Source: Botryococcus braunii (taxonomy: Eukaryota; Chlorophyta; Trebouxiophyceae). Taken from it: 64,000 bases of DNA. The stretch covers positions 169,934-233,933 of the forward strand of contig KV908534.1 of the NCBI GenBank assembly GCA_002005505.1. Reading direction: 5' to 3'. The notes beneath the pieces are model-generated. The model made no database searches and was not told where the DNA came from. It saw only the letters and a program-made list of their open reading frames with translations. Each line of letters starts with the position of its first letter. The first letter of the stretch is position 1. The position numbers were made by a program, and so were the translations under genes. Of this stretch, positions 51,603 to 63,745 are shown in pieces.

Positions 51603-52829
51603 TTACTTTTGAGGATTATGCCCCGGCCCTTTTCCCTTCCAATGTGCTCCCCGGCCACCACGGCCCTTCCACTGCCCACCTCGAGCTTGATTAGAGGGGA
51701 AAGGAGGAGGTGGGGGCAATTGACTGTCGCGCCTGCTCTTCCTTTGCAAGTAGTCCCGCTTGGCCTGACATTGCCATTGCTCGTGACCAAAGTTTTTGCA
51801 GAAATAACACTGGCGCTCGGAGGGGACGCTTGTCCGAGAATCTAACTTTCCACCAACGTTGTGTCCGACGGCTCCAAGCACAGGCCCCTGGGTGAATCCC
51901 GGAAAGTATGCCGGCGTGCTTGTTGGAGTCCTCTTCACAACGTTGAGAACCTTCCTTCCTTCCTGTCCCCTCAGCATCCCCCCTGATTTTAAGTTGCTTT
52001 CATATTGCACCACATAAGTGCACAATGAGGCGAGGCTTGTGAACCTGACACCAGTTTGAGGGTTAACTGTGCAAGCAACTCTAATAGGAGCATTCAGGCC
52101 TTTGAGGAACATATATATTTTATCATTTTCGCAGATGTCATATTCGGTTTCTACATCACTCAACAAGGAGATAAACCTTTCTATGTATCTTTCAACGCTT
52201 TCTTGCCCTTGATAAACATGGTCTAATTTTTGCCGGGCAGCCATAACCAAATCGGTAGAGTCGTATCGATTTCCCATAAAATTTTTAAAGTCTTCCCATG
52301 TTGGCTCTGTTTGACCTCCTTCCCTTTCCTTCCTTTTGAGGTATGTCCCCCACACCTTTGTAGGTCGCTCCTCCATACATTGCAGCGCGACTGCCACCCA
52401 CTTGTCCCTTGACACATTTGAAATGTTCACATATGATTCCACCTTACTAGCAAAGAATTGGAAGCTTCCTCTTTTTCCTGTAAACATGGCTGGTGTAGGC
52501 ACACGCACGACGTTAGTGGTGGATGACGTCCGCTTGGATGCTCGTTCTCCCTCCAAGGCCTCAATCCGCTTCAATAACCGTAGAATTAGGGATTTAGTCT
52601 TATTTTTCTTCAAGGGTGTCTTCAAAGGAGTGGGTTTGGGTTTCGTTTTGGGTGTGGTCGGTTTGGGCGATGGGGCCAGATGCAATTCCGTTTCGGACTC
52701 TTCCAAAAGATCATCGACTTCAATACCTTCCTTTTCCAAACCTTCCAAAATTTCTTTCTCTTTAAGGGGGAGACCGGAGTACTTGTTTCCTTTCCGTTTA
52801 ACCGCCATCATATCAATGGGACAATGCAA
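51603..52829 (-). CDS. gag: Gypsy C gag
   Basis: Intact, 408 residues. Starts MHCPIDMMAV; a Lys-rich segment with a short coiled coil (LLKRIEALEGE), a retrotransposon gag domain (FFASKVESYVNISNVSRDKW, RYIERFISLLSDVETEYD, FLKGLNAPIRV), then zinc knuckle CYFCKNFGHEQWQC (CX2CX4HX4C) and an Arg/Gly-rich tail. It sits directly downstream of the primer site. Confidence 0.93.
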   Translation of the reverse strand: MHCPIDMMAVKRKGNKYSGLPLKEKEILEGLEKEGIEVDDLLEESETELHLAPSPKPTTPKTKPKPTPLKTPLKKNKTKSLILRLLKRIEALEGERASKRTSSTTNVVRVPTPAMFTGKRGSFQFFASKVESYVNISNVSRDKWVAVALQCMEERPTKVWGTYLKRKEREGGQTEPTWEDFKNFMGNRYDSTDLVMAARQKLDHVYQGQESVERYIERFISLLSDVETEYDICENDKIYMFLKGLNAPIRVACTVNPQTGVRFTSLASLCTYVVQYESNLKSGGMLRGQEGRKVLNVVKRTPTSTPAYFPGFTQGPVLGAVGHNVGGKLDSRTSVPSERQCYFCKNFGHEQWQCQAKRDYLQRKSRRDSQLPPPPPFPSNQARGGQWKGRGGRGAHWKGKGPGHNPQK

Positions 52830-52875
52830 TTACAACCTTCCCTACGTCTCCCTTCGGTTCGAGGCTCTAACCGCC

Positions 52876-52887
52876 TCGCCGATACCA
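52876..52887 (-). other. Primer-binding site of Gypsy C
   Basis: TGGTATCGGCGA on the minus strand, one base from the 5' LTR. Confidence 0.88.
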
Positions 52888-52888
52888 A

Positions 52889-53339
52889 TTTAACGAAGTG
52901 AGACGTGTAACTAAGATTTATAACAAGCTAAGCAAGGGTATCAGGCAAGGGTGACACCGAAGGTAGAAATCGAAGTTCCAATCCGTTACAAGTTCGCAGC
53001 CCTCCTCACGCAGGTCGTCCGAGTCTCCAAAGAACAATATATAATGAACAATGTAGAGAATGCTAGATGTCTCACTCGTAGCAGCAAACCCCAAAGACAA
53101 TGATAACCACCCGAGTTCCTAGTCCACCTATGCGCGGATCCCGCTACGTCGTCCCTCTACGAGATGCTCTCGCGAGCATAACGATATGGATGACAAGAGG
53201 AGACCCACTAGGATATTACAGTCATTTTCCTACACACAAGGACAACGAGATCTACTCGTATCCCAAAGGGCACGAAGAAACATGAACTACGCGCACATCC
53301 TACGTGAGACGCGTCGCGCTGACGCGGCACCTCACTACA
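52889..53339 (-). repeat. 5' LTR of Gypsy C (451 bp)
   Basis: Equal in length to the 3' LTR, with one substitution noted. Outer end abuts ATGGG. Confidence 0.93.
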
Positions 53340-53344
53340 ATGGG

Positions 53345-56300
53345 TGCATTTACAGCAGTCTCAGGCCCAAATGGATGGAGAATGCCCATCAGAGCAGAGA
53401 ATGGGCTTTATTACATACATGACTGTCTCCCTGTTGCCTCAGTGCAAAGTTCATCCCTAGTGGCAGCTGCAGTAAAGAACAAATCCAAAAAAACCCTAAA
53501 GCATGACTGTGCCAGACGTTTTCTATGGCATAGTAGAATGGGACACCCGGGAGAACCCTGGATGCTGCGCCTTAGCAATGAGCAGCTAGTCACAGGCATT
53601 GACACGTCTCTATCACCATGTGAGAATTGTCCAAAATATGTGAAGCTTGTATTGAGGGGAAGCACACTCGTCCTCCCTTTGGAGAAAGTTCCAGGCCTGC
53701 AGTAAATCCTCTTGACAGAATCCATATTGATACTGTGGGTCCCATCTCACCAGCTGCAATCACAGGAGAACGGTTCTGGTTGACAGTGGCAGACGAGGCG
53801 TCTGGATGGAAGGCTGTTCTGCCAGTGAAAACTAAGGATGTCATTGGATCCGTTTTCAGAGACCTTATTGTGTTTTGGCAGACAGAAACAGGAGTCACAG
53901 TGAAGTGCATCCGGTGCGACAGAGGTACTGAATTTATTAATGCCAGATTCAAGGAGTTTTGTGCTTCTCAGGGGACTAAGTTGGAGATGTCTGCTCCATT
54001 AACCCCACAGCAGAATGGGATAGCAGAGCGAGCCAATAGGACCTTGAAGGAGCGAACCAGAACCCTGCTCAATTTTGTTGCTGCGAGCCCTGTCATGTGG
54101 AAAGAAGCCTTGGATACAGCATGCACCCTCCTGAATATGGGACCCAGCACAGGTAGGCCTCTCACTCCCTTTGAAATGTTTATGGGATTAAACCGGATGT
54201 CTCCCTCTTACGGACTTGGGGATGCGTGGCCTTTGTCCATGTTCCAGACCATCAGAGGGGAGTGTTTGCACCTAAGGCAGTGCCTGGCATGTTTACTGGA
54301 TAATCTCCAGTGTCGAAAGCTTTCCGGATCTACCTGGGAGGGGGAGTCTGGAGAGAAAGCAGAGATGCGGAATTTGTTGAACACATTCGGGGAGCTTCTC
54401 GAGTGGGAGCCAACAATATCCCTGGGCAAGCACAGAATTTTTCGTACCCAGCAGACCTCCAGATTCAGCTGCAGACTAGTGAGCCTCTCATCGACACCCT
54501 CCAGGCAGGCATCAGGAAGGAAGTTGTCAGTTCACCCTGCTCCAGCAACAGACCTGACAGCGCCTTCCCAGAACCTCCTGACGAGGCTACAACCGAGCTT
54601 GCCTGTTAGGGGAAGTCAAGTCCAGAGGGGACATCCAGCGGACCCTCAACTGGACCCTCCGGAGAGTCGCAACTGCTGAACCTGGACCGGTCCGGGACGA
54701 TGGAGACACTTCGCAACATGGCTAGAGGGAGCCAGGACTGTGGACCGCATCGGGTCGTGCTGGAACGAGCACAGCAGTCGTTCCCAGACGCACCTCCGGA
54801 CAGTGGAGATCAGCCGCCGGCTGGACAAACTCGATCACAACGATACGAGAAACGAACTACTGCAAGCGAAATCCTGCTGGCATAGGAAAAGGGGGAGAGC
54901 TGTGAGCGAGAGGGGCTGACTGAACGTGACAGCTTGTCACAGGGACCAGGGGAAGTGCAGGACATGGGTCAGGATCAAGAGAGACCTGAAATTCATGTGA
55001 GTGATGAGAGGGGGGCAGTCTCTGAACAGACTGACACTGGTCCAAGTGAGCTGAGTTGCCCGGGTGGGACCTGTTCTGTGCCTGAGGGCAATGTTAGCGA
55101 TGTGAGCTGTGCACAGAGTGTGAATTGCCCATCTCAGACCCCAAACAGGGAACAATGTGGTGCCAGCCATACGTCTGAGGGCTCTGTTTGTGAGAGTGCG
55201 GCTGGGCCAGCGCCCCAGCGCTCATGTTTGGCAGGAGGACGAAGAAGAGAGAGAGAGAATCTGGCACGTCTGCAACAGGGGAAGTGTACAAGCAAAAATC
55301 ACTGTGCCAGCCATGTCTGTGAGAGATCTGGTGGGGCTGATGCTCATCAGACATGTCAGGGTGTGACAGAGGAGGTGAATTGGAAGCTTGGACACTGTGC
55401 AGAGACCCCTGATTACAAGAGCTTTCCAAGAGGTACCTGTGTCTGGGAGGATGATGTAAGTGTGCGAAGCAGTAAGCTTGAAAAGGCACACTGCGAGTCG
55501 AAGAGAGAGAGAGAGAGAGAGAGATCAGAGAGGAAATCCAGAGGCAGCCCAGTCCGCGCCGGTCTGCAGTGCGGCGAGTGTCAGTGGAAGAGTAGTGAGT
55601 CCTGAAGAGAATGAGAGTGGGACTGATGAGAAGCAGCGAGAAAAGGGGAAGCACACTGGGGTACGCTTTGGCAAGATCAGTGTGCCTTCTAGCATAAAAG
55701 AAGCACAGCAGTCCCCACAGTGGGAATACTGGAAGGCTGCTATGCAGGAGGAGCAGAATTCATTGGATGCTCATGAGGTAATGGAATACCTCGTGGACAT
55801 AAGGTGATTCCAGTTCATTGGATATTTTCAGTGAAGATGGATGCTCATGGGAATGTAATTAGATTCAAGGCCAGGCTGGTTGCTCAGGGATGTAGGCAAA
55901 TCCCAGGAGTGGATGTTATGGAAGTATTTGCTCCAACCAGCAGTTACGGCTCGAGAAGGGCATTACTTGCAGTGGCTGCCAAGGAGGGTTATGAGATCCA
56001 CCAGGTGGATGTCAAGACAGCCTTCCTAAATGGGGAATTAGAAGAAGAGGTGTATGTAACACAAGCTCCTGGGTTTGAGAATGGCGATGGCAATATCGTC
56101 TGCCGCTTGAAGAAGGCCTTGTATGGCCTGAAGCAAGCACCTAGAGGCTGGCATAAGACTCTCAATGAGAAGCTTCATACCATGGGCTATGAGGTTTGCA
56201 AGAGTGATGCAGGTGTCTATGTGAAGTGCTCTGAAGATGGAGGGAAGTCATTTGTGTTAATTTATGTAGATGATTTGCTGATTGTCTCAAAGGGCATGGG

Positions 56301-57551
56301 AGAGATTGAGAGAGTGAAGGGGCTGCTCAAGCAAGAATTCACCATTCATGATTTGGGAGAGGTGAAAGATTTTTTGGGCTGCCGAGTAATGAGAGATAGG
56401 GATAAAGGGCTGATTTCATTAAGTTGCATCCCTGAGATTGATGCTGATACAGTAGAAACGGCCAAAGGATGCGGGAACAATGGTTACAACTGGTTTGGGC
56501 TCCACCTCAGTACCCGTCCAGTCCGGCCCGGTCCTTCCTCTGCCAAAGCCTTATTCTATCATGTTCTAAGTGTCCCTGTCTCCATCGCCAATGCGCCTTG
56601 TCAAGTAAGGGGTCACTCCCTTGGCGCGTGAAGCAGCCACTTCTTGGCGTGGAGGACCATAACTCACGAAGGGACCTTTATGGAGGTCCAAATCCTCGTG
56701 GTCCGGTCATTTTCCTATAACACACGACTATTCCTGTTACAGATGCACTGGTGGAGAAGTTTGGGCTAGATCTGGAGTCCTTGGGACCTGACACCCCAAT
56801 GACCAAAGATTTTGTGGCCACTCAGAGGCCTATGTGTAAGGACAACAGTGACAGTATTGGTGCTGGGAGCCTGCTGCCTCCTGGTCACAGGTATTGTGAG
56901 CTAGTGGGGTCAATGTTGTACATAGCCAATACTACTAGGCCTGACATAGCACAGGCAGTGGGGGTACTCTCTCGTTATAGAATCAATCCCACAACAGCTC
57001 ACTGGAATGAAGCCATTCGGGTGCTGAAGTATTTAAAGGGAACGAGAGATCTGGTTCTGGTCCTTGGAGGGAAGGACACAGAATTAGAAGGATTTGTAGA
57101 TGCAGATTATGGAGGAGATCAGGATCATCGGTTCTCTACTACAGATTAAGTCATCAGGGTATTTGGCGGTGCTGTAGTTTGGGGAAGCAAGAAGCAGTCA
57201 GCTGTGGCCACTTCCACTGTAGAAGCTGAGTTCATGGCAGCCAGTGCAGCTGACAAAGAGGCAAATTGGGTGAAAGGTTTTCTGGAAGAAATTGGAGTTT
57301 CTCCGTGGATCCTTAAGATTCACTGTGATAATCAGGGGTGTATTAACCACCTCAGAAATCCAGTGTTTTCTAAACACACCAAGCACATCGCAATTATCTT
57401 TCATTTTGCCCGGGAAGCCATTGCATTGGGACAAGTTGATGTGAGATATGTCCCATCTGCCAGAAATGTGGCAGACATCTTTACTAAGCCTCTGACTAGA
57501 CAGGTATTTCAAGGACATCGTGACTCGCTGGGTCTGGCCAAGTTTTTATGA
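53345..57551 (+). pseudogene. Copia Z pol, multiple frameshifts
   Basis: GAG-pre-integrase (LWHSRMGHPGEPW), integrase (HIDTVGPISP, RCDRGTEFIN, QQNGIAERANRTLKE), GGGVWRESRDAEF, a Cys-rich linker with GTCVWEDD, RT (FKARLVAQG, VDVKTAFLNGELEEEVYVTQ, YVDDLLIVSK) and RNase H (GFVDADYGGDQDHRFSTT, ATSTVEAEFMAAS, ADIFTKPL). Lesions: 1 bp losses near 53,633 and 54,190, TAA at 54301-54303, further stops in the linker, a deletion near 55,790, the solo LTR at 56445-56741, and TAA near 57147. The stop at 57549-57551 precedes polypurine tract AAGGCAAGGGGAAG. Confidence 0.93.
56445..56741 (-). repeat. Solo LTR of the Gypsy A family (297 bp)
   Basis: Near-identical to 5815-6113, with TG/CA ends and perfect TSD GATGC (56440-56444, 56742-56746). 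Removing it restores the RT sequence seen in C1 near 12683 (GATGCACT.GTGGAGAAG). No internal region remains, so it formed by LTR-LTR recombination. Orientation follows that of Gypsy A. Confidence 0.95.
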
Positions 57552-57569
57552 GGAAAAGGCAAGGGGAAG

Positions 57570-58292
57570 TGTTATATTTTAGAAGAAAGACATGTGCCTT
57601 TCCCTCAGGAGAGTAATATTGGCCAGATCAGCTCTGATCAGGTGGCGGGAACAATCCTAGAGTGAGTAATAGGTGGCAGAACTTAGCAGTTCTGCCAGGA
57701 CCAATCTTGACCAATTTCGTTCGTTTCGAGAGAATGAGGTAATCAGACGCGGTTTGCTAGGAAGGATATATGTCGCTGGCACGAAAGGGCGAGTCACTTG
57801 ATTGGGACTATAAAAGCACTTCGGGTGTTTGTCTCTTAACTGTTGCCAGTCAAGTCGTCTCACACAGTCGTCACTGCTTGTTTCTCGACACACAACAAGA
57901 GTGCCGCCAGACTAAACACCCTCGTGCCGGGTCATACAGGTAAACTGATGTCATAGCATTAAATCCACAAGAACAATGGATTAGGAAAAGGTCTAGATAA
58001 TGTGTATTAGGAGAGTGCTAATGTTTTAGCTCATCGGACACTGGTAATACGGACTATCGGTAGTTACGTAGATGGAGTAGTTTGAATTACTGAGTGATGA
58101 GAGAGAACAATAAGCATTGTAAGACTTGATTGGGACTATTAAAGCACTTCGGGTGTTTGTCTCTTAACTGTTGCCAGTCAAGTCGTCTCACACAGTCGTC
58201 ACTGCTTGTTTCTCGACACACAACAAGAGTGCCGCCAGACTAAACATCCTCGTGCCGGGTCATACAGGAAACGCCAAGCTCAGAAGTTCACA
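57570..58292 (+). repeat. 3' LTR of Copia Z (723 bp)
   Basis: Same length as the 5' LTR. X1 57796-57939 ending CAG|GT, TGTAA at 58118-58122, X2 58124-58267 ending CAG|G. Ends at ATTTT. Confidence 0.95.
57940..58267 (+). other. Candidate LTR intron in Z 3' LTR
   Basis: 328 bp, the counterpart of 44063-44390 with the same donor and acceptor. Confidence 0.6.
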
Positions 58293-58349
58293 ATTTTGTA
58301 CCTTATGTTGAGATCCTGCAGTACAGCTAGAACTGCCAGAGCCCTCCCC

Positions 58350-58351
<2 letters not shown>

Positions 58352-58387
<36 letters not shown>
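58352..58387. repeat. (CT)n microsatellite, 36 bp
   Basis: Perfect CT run within the Copia D linker. Confidence 0.95.
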
Positions 58388-58391
<4 letters not shown>

Positions 58392-58454
58392 CTGCCAGAC
58401 TCATGCGCTCCACCATTACAACCTCTCACCTTTCTCAATGCAGGTGGAAGCAGC

Positions 58455-58591
<137 letters not shown>

Positions 58592-59753
58592 GGACTCACA
58601 CCTAGGTACACTACTCTGACTTTCTTGAGCTGCGCCTATTGTGTCAGACTGCACCCCATAAGCATGATTGGCTCCCAGCTCAAATTGGCTACGTGCTTCC
58701 ACTGCTGCTGGCACTTCTAGCCCACTACTCTCCTCGCTAACATCTTCTCCAAGCATAGCCTCCCCTGTCTCAACCTGCCTCTGCAAATCAGGGAGACCTA
58801 TCAAGGGTGGCTCACTCACAAGTACCTGGCCTGAGCCAGGGTCATGCATGGGGACCCCTACTGAGTCCCTCCTAGCCTGGCGCTGTTCATAACGCTGATC
58901 CCTTTCGAGGGTGGTTCCAGGGGGAAGTCTATGTTGAGACTTCCCCTGGAACCTGACCCCCTCCTGCATCTTCTGCAGTTTGTCCATTTGCGATTGCGGT
59001 TCAGCACCCCCGCGAGCTAAATTTTGAAGATATCCCAGCACTGACCAGGACTGCTGTGAAGTCCCTGAGGTGGCAGGGGAACCATCCTGGCTGCTGGTCC
59101 GACTGAGCTCCTCAGCCTGCTGTGATCCTCTGGAGAGCTGGCAGTGGTAGCAGGAGATCCAGTGGGCTTGCACTCCACCACTGGGTCATCCTCTGCTTCC
59201 CAAAATTTCACGGGAATGGCTGTTGGTGAGCTAATGACATTGGAATTGCCTCCCAAGCCATGCGAGGACGCTCCTGAGAGCCATTGAGAGGATCCAGGTT
59301 CCTCCTTAGACATACCCACTCTCCCCCCCCCCTCTCAAATGCTCAAGGAATGTAACGTCCCTGCTCTCTTTCCATACACCATTGCCTACGTACACTCTAT
59401 AGGCCTTAAACTGTGGGGCAATACCCAGTGAACATGCCTGGAATGGTCTTTGGTCCAAATACAGACCGCTGACCTGGGGGAATGTGAACATGTGCCACAC
59501 AGCCTCATGTGCGCAAGGAAGCAACATCAAGCTTTACCCCATAGAACATCTCAGTAGGGGTCAGAGGCTTGCCTGTGGTGGGGCCCACGTTGTAAAGCAG
59601 GGTGGCAGACTCCAGTGCCTCCTTTCACAAGGAAGGGTCTGCTGCAGCGTGCACCAATAGGGTCCTTGTGCGCTCCTTCAGAGTCCGATTCATGCGCTCA
59701 GCAAGTCCATTTTGCTGAGGCGTGGATGGAGCTGAGGTCTCCATTTTAGTGCC

Positions 59754-61911
59754 CTACTGAGCACAAAATTCTTTGAACTGCTGATTCAGAAATTCTGTCC
59801 CTCTATCAGATCTCACACACTTCACCACTTTCTCATGAAATGTCTGCCAGTACTTCAAGAGCTCAATGAGGGCCTTGGGAATGGCTTCTTTCGACTTCAC
59901 TGCCAATGAGGCTATCAGATGGGATTTTCCATCAACCACAGTAACCCAAAAACGCTCTCCCGTGATGGCAGCTGGTGAAATGGGCCCCACAGTGTCCACA
60001 TGGAAAGGGGGGCCGAGAATGTTTCCCTTGTATACATGACTCACATTGGGGAGAACACTCTGAGCATGGAGCAAGGGACAGATTGATCCCAGTTACCAGA
60101 TCTTCGTTGTCCAACCTTGTCATACTCTTAACCCCAAGATGACTCAACCTTGCATGCCACAGTAGTCTATCTATACACACGTGCCCTTTCCTGGCATGAT
60201 ACGAGGCAACATGAGGACTGGACTGTGGCTGCGCAGCATGCTGGCTCTTGACTGGACACACCCATTCTAGAAAAAACAGCCCTCGCTCTCTGGCTATCTG
60301 ACCAGACCAGCCTGCTGGGCCTTTCATGGTCGTGTACCCACCTGCACTGTCAGGGAGGAATGACGCTCCATCCTGAATGGCTCCTGTGACAGAAATCAGA
60401 TTAGTGTGTGCAGTGGGCACACACTGCACATTATGCAGCCAAAACACCTCTTTTCTGGCATTGACCAGACACACAGACCCAGTTGCAACTATCCCTCCTT
60501 TGGAGTCAGAAGTGGCCAAGTGAAGAGGGAGGGGTTGGGCATGCATGACTGGGTTGTGAAGTAACGACAGATCATTTACAAGGTGCACCGATGCACCACT
60601 ATCTATCAGCCACGAGGTACTGCAAGCCCCATGAGACGTAGGGGTAATTACATTCAACGAAACGAACATAGGCTCACCAGCACCTGGAGGAGGTGGTGGT
60701 GGGAGATGCCACCCTGGGAAGAAGGGGAAGATAGTGGACAAAGATCCAAGAGCATGTGAGGTTGACACGGGAGGGCCTCCTCTGGATTGGCCAGCATCCC
60801 ACCAGCTGGCTTGTTGCTGAGGAGCTCCAGTGCCCCACCACGCAGTTGGGCCCGCACTTGCAGCTTGCATTGTGCCATGTAGAGCTTGCAGCCTCTTCAG
60901 ATCCAGGCACTCCCTCGAGAAATGTCCCGTCCTGTTGCAGAAGCGACACGCCAGTTCCTCCTTTGGCCTCCTGCCACGTCCAGACCCTCGCCCCCTGCCT
61001 CCAGCGTTGTGAGCAGAAGGGCCATAGGGGGCCTGACCATCAGCAGGTGCTCCAGCTCCCACTCCTGGTGCTGCTCCAGCGCCCGGTGCAGCTCCAGCGC
61101 CTTGGGGAGGCCCAGGGATTCCACCCTGAGCTGGCACGGCTACTACTGCTGCTGCCACAACTGCTGCAGCTGATGCTGTGACTTGCACTGACTCTGCCAA
61201 CGGGATATCCTGGTACTCCAAGTTCTCAATGGTAGTGAGGATCGTCTCCAGCATGTTGTAGGGGTCTGACTTGGCGGAGGTAATTGCCCAAGCGTCGTTC
61301 TGCAAGACTGCAGGTAGCCCCTTATACATATACCTGCAGATCTGGCGGTCGCCCAGCTGATGGTTATTGGCCTCCAGGGAGGCGGCAATACTGATGACTC
61401 GGTGGAACCATTCTTGCACTGTCTCTCCCTTTACCATGCCTTGTTTGAGCCCCTTGATCCACTTCTCGTTTATTTCCCTGTCCTTCCCTCCAGTGCAGCG
61501 GTCTGCCATCCACTGCATGAAGTCAAAAGCGCTCCCCCGCTGTTTGACTTCGTCCTGCCACATGGGTGGGACAGACTGCAAAATGAAATGTCTTACTGCT
61601 CCGTTCTCTGCAGTCTTAGGCATGGCTGTCTCCAACGCTCCCATAGCTCCTTTTTGCATTGCGCAGGACTCCAGCTCTTCACGCCAGGCCCTGAAATTAG
61701 TGCGATGAGCCTTCAGCTGCGTAGACATCTTGGGATTGGAGGAGTTCATGGTGTATGCATACGAGCGGGCTGCAGTGCCTCCAGTGGTCTGTCCTAACTG
61801 TCCAGCTCCTGAGGAGGCTGTGCTGCCTCCTGCTGGTGTTGCCATAGTCTCTGTACTTTTGGGATTACTTTCAGAAACCTTGCTTTGAGAACGAGTTTGA
61901 GGTCTGGTCAT
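59754..61911 (-). pseudogene. gag: Copia D gag, protease and integrase start
   Basis: Start ATG at 61911. Gag domain (TNFRAWREELESC, WIKGLKQGMVKGETVQEWFH), Gly/Ala/Pro-rich spacer, zinc knuckle CRFCNRTGHFSREC, protease SWLIDSGASVHLVNDLS, GAG-pre-integrase LLWHARLSHLG and CESCIQGKHSRPP. A short deletion near 60,010 removes the segment before the integrase core and shifts the frame; the core continues as HVDTVGPISP and VRSDRGTEFLNQQ, up to a TAG at 59754-59756. The TAG fits CAG with a C-to-T change. Gag and protease are intact. Confidence 0.9.
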
Positions 61912-62309
61912 ACACTTAACTTCCTCTCACAGCGTTCAGCATGACACAGCTCATTTAAGCATACCCTTCAGGCGTACACCACAGCACTTTCAAGTAGTCC
62001 ACCCTTTCGAGGTCTAGCATGTAACCTTGTGTAGCTTAATATGCGAAATATTCTTCAGCAATTCAATCGCCTGACCACCCAGACCTACTGACGGTCTCAC
62101 GATAACGACGACGGGTGATAATCTCAGGTCACTTCACGATAAAAAACTTCCCAAGAGATTGAAGACTCTGTAGGTAGGCCTTCTGAGTGAATATCTAGTT
62201 GTTCCTTTTTTACTTTTTCTTGCCGTCAGGCGAGTCCGTGAAAAACCCAGTACAGATGCATCCGATGATGCCATGCACTCCTGTCTGCCCTTGGCTCAGC
62301 TGGAAGGGC
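61912..62309 (-). other. Copia D leader
   Basis: About 400 bp between primer site and gag. No conserved ORF is seen, unlike Copia Z, which has an extra ORF at this position. Confidence 0.65.
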
Positions 62310-62323
62310 GTGGGCCCATAACC
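62310..62323 (-). other. Copia D half-tRNA primer site
   Basis: GGTTATGGGCCCAC on the minus strand, directly after the 5' LTR. It can pair with GCCCACAACC (62340-62331) in the LTR end, one mismatch, loop of 7 nt. Confidence 0.82.
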
Positions 62324-63023
62324 TATAAGAGGTTGTGGGCAGTGGCGTATCCTGTAAGCAAGCAGATAGGTCGTAAGTTCGTGCCTCTCTAGCTACAGTC
62401 CTCGACGACTGTCTGCTCTTTAGACACATGCAATTGCATGAACAAGACTGGCATCCTTATGTGCCCAATATCTTTCCAAACCAGTTCCGTTACACGTTGA
62501 TCTGTCAATGAGCATCTACACACGGATATGTTCCTGACGGCTGAAAGCAAGTACCTTCCTATACTCAATCAAGACTCCGTCCCTTAGCTGTTTGGGAGAC
62601 TTGATTGTACACTAAGATGGTTCACTTACAAACAAGCAATCAAACATGAACACATTACCAATACACACCCTGCGTCACCGCACCTGTAAGCAAGCAGACA
62701 GGTCGTAAGTTCGTGTCTCTCCAGCTACAGTCCTCGACGACTGTCTGCTCTTTAGACACATGCAACTGCATGAACAAGACTGGCATCCTTATGTGCCCAG
62801 TATCTTTCCAAACCAGTTGCTCGACTATGCGGTGATCGCAGCTTTAATAGTCCTTTCACACTAACGCGTAATCTAGATCAGATTGTACCTTATGTTCGAA
62901 ATCGGCCACAACCTAACGTGTCTTAAGGTACCTTATGTTCTGAATGGACCCATATCCTAATAGTGCACACCTGAAGATCACTTAAAGCACAAGGCATTCA
63001 ATAATAATGTTCAGAACTCAACA
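62324..63023 (-). repeat. 5' LTR of Copia D (700 bp)
   Basis: On the minus strand: TATTAAAG from 62849, X1 62818-62684 ending ACAG|GT, TGTAA at 62494-62490, X2 62486-62352 ending CAG|G. The pattern matches the 3' LTR. The start TGTTGAGTTC abuts Gypsy G sequence at 63024. Confidence 0.92.
62352..62683 (-). other. Candidate LTR intron in D 5' LTR
   Basis: 332 bp, the counterpart of 27275-27605. Confidence 0.58.
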
Positions 63024-63745
63024 AGTCCCTTCCAATTCCTGTGCACAATCACTTGGGCAAGAGAGCACAGTCAATCTGGTACCTGGTAACAATTGTGACA
63101 CAAGATGGCTGACAGTACACTCCCTGTCACTACTACTACAAAACAGAACAACATGAGAAGTACTTGCAGGGAGGTGAGGAGCTGCATCTCTCTTATACAT
63201 GCAATCAGCACTGATCAGGTCACAAGCAGAGGGGGATGTCTGAAACTCTCTACACACACCATGCCCATCCACAATATGGGACATGAAAGAATGGCAATAG
63301 CTAGAGAAAAAGTCGTGCAGATGCCCAACTTCATGCAATACAGGAATCCCATACTGGATGGCTGAACAATTGGAAAACATCTGAAAACAGGGCTCACACT
63401 GCTGAAAACCAAAAAGGAAAGCCAAATCAAGTTGTATTTGACTTGGTACATTGTTTCCTTAACTCAAAATGCAGCTGGAAGCAACGCTCAATGCTGTGCA
63501 CAGGTTTGCCACAATGTGCACAAGCTTGCGCAACAGTTTTAGTCGTATGGGTGCCCTTGGTGTCAGGTTGGCCTTTTGGAGTGGGGTCGGCGTCCTGGAA
63601 TGTCCTGGGATATCAGAAATTGTCACAGCATGTTTGAAATAGTCTGCCAGGCTCTTTGGATACTGGAGTGAGATGCTCTTTTGCAAATCTGCCCTGCAGC
63701 CCTGCAAAAACAAGTGAAACAACGTATCCTCAGCAAATGCCTGGG
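63024..63745 (-). pseudogene. Gypsy G gag fragment
   Basis: Gag-like stretch LFHLFLQGCRADLQKSIS and YPKSLADYFKHAVTISD (63722-63580), then in another frame a zinc knuckle CAHCGKPVHSIERC (CX2CX4HX4C, about 63,530-63,480). Poorly recognised sequence follows and runs into protease at 27241 across Copia D. A frameshift lies near 63,520. The upstream gag is cut by the LTR at 63746. Confidence 0.75.

Larger units (their letters stand above)
46398..53339 (-). mobile_element. Ty3/Gypsy chromovirus C, apparently intact
   Basis: 6.9 kb element in Z with TSD ATGGG (46393-46397, 53340-53344). The two 451 bp LTRs differ at one position seen by eye (near 46472/52963). Gag and pol are open, and the primer site and polypurine tract are present. 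It is the innermost element of the nest. Gypsy B and I are older relatives. Of all elements here it is the best candidate for recent or current activity. Confidence 0.95.
43693..58292 (+). mobile_element. Copia Z, complete LTRs, decayed coding region
   Basis: Element in D with TSD ATTTT (43688-43692, 58293-58297) and two 723 bp LTRs differing at about 8 positions. Order: LTR, half-tRNA primer site, extra ORF, gag-protease, integrase, linker, RT, RNase H, polypurine tract, LTR. It is interrupted by Gypsy C (46398-53339, TSD ATGGG) and a Gypsy A-family solo LTR (56445-56741, TSD GATGC). Several frameshifts and stops in pol. Confidence 0.94.
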
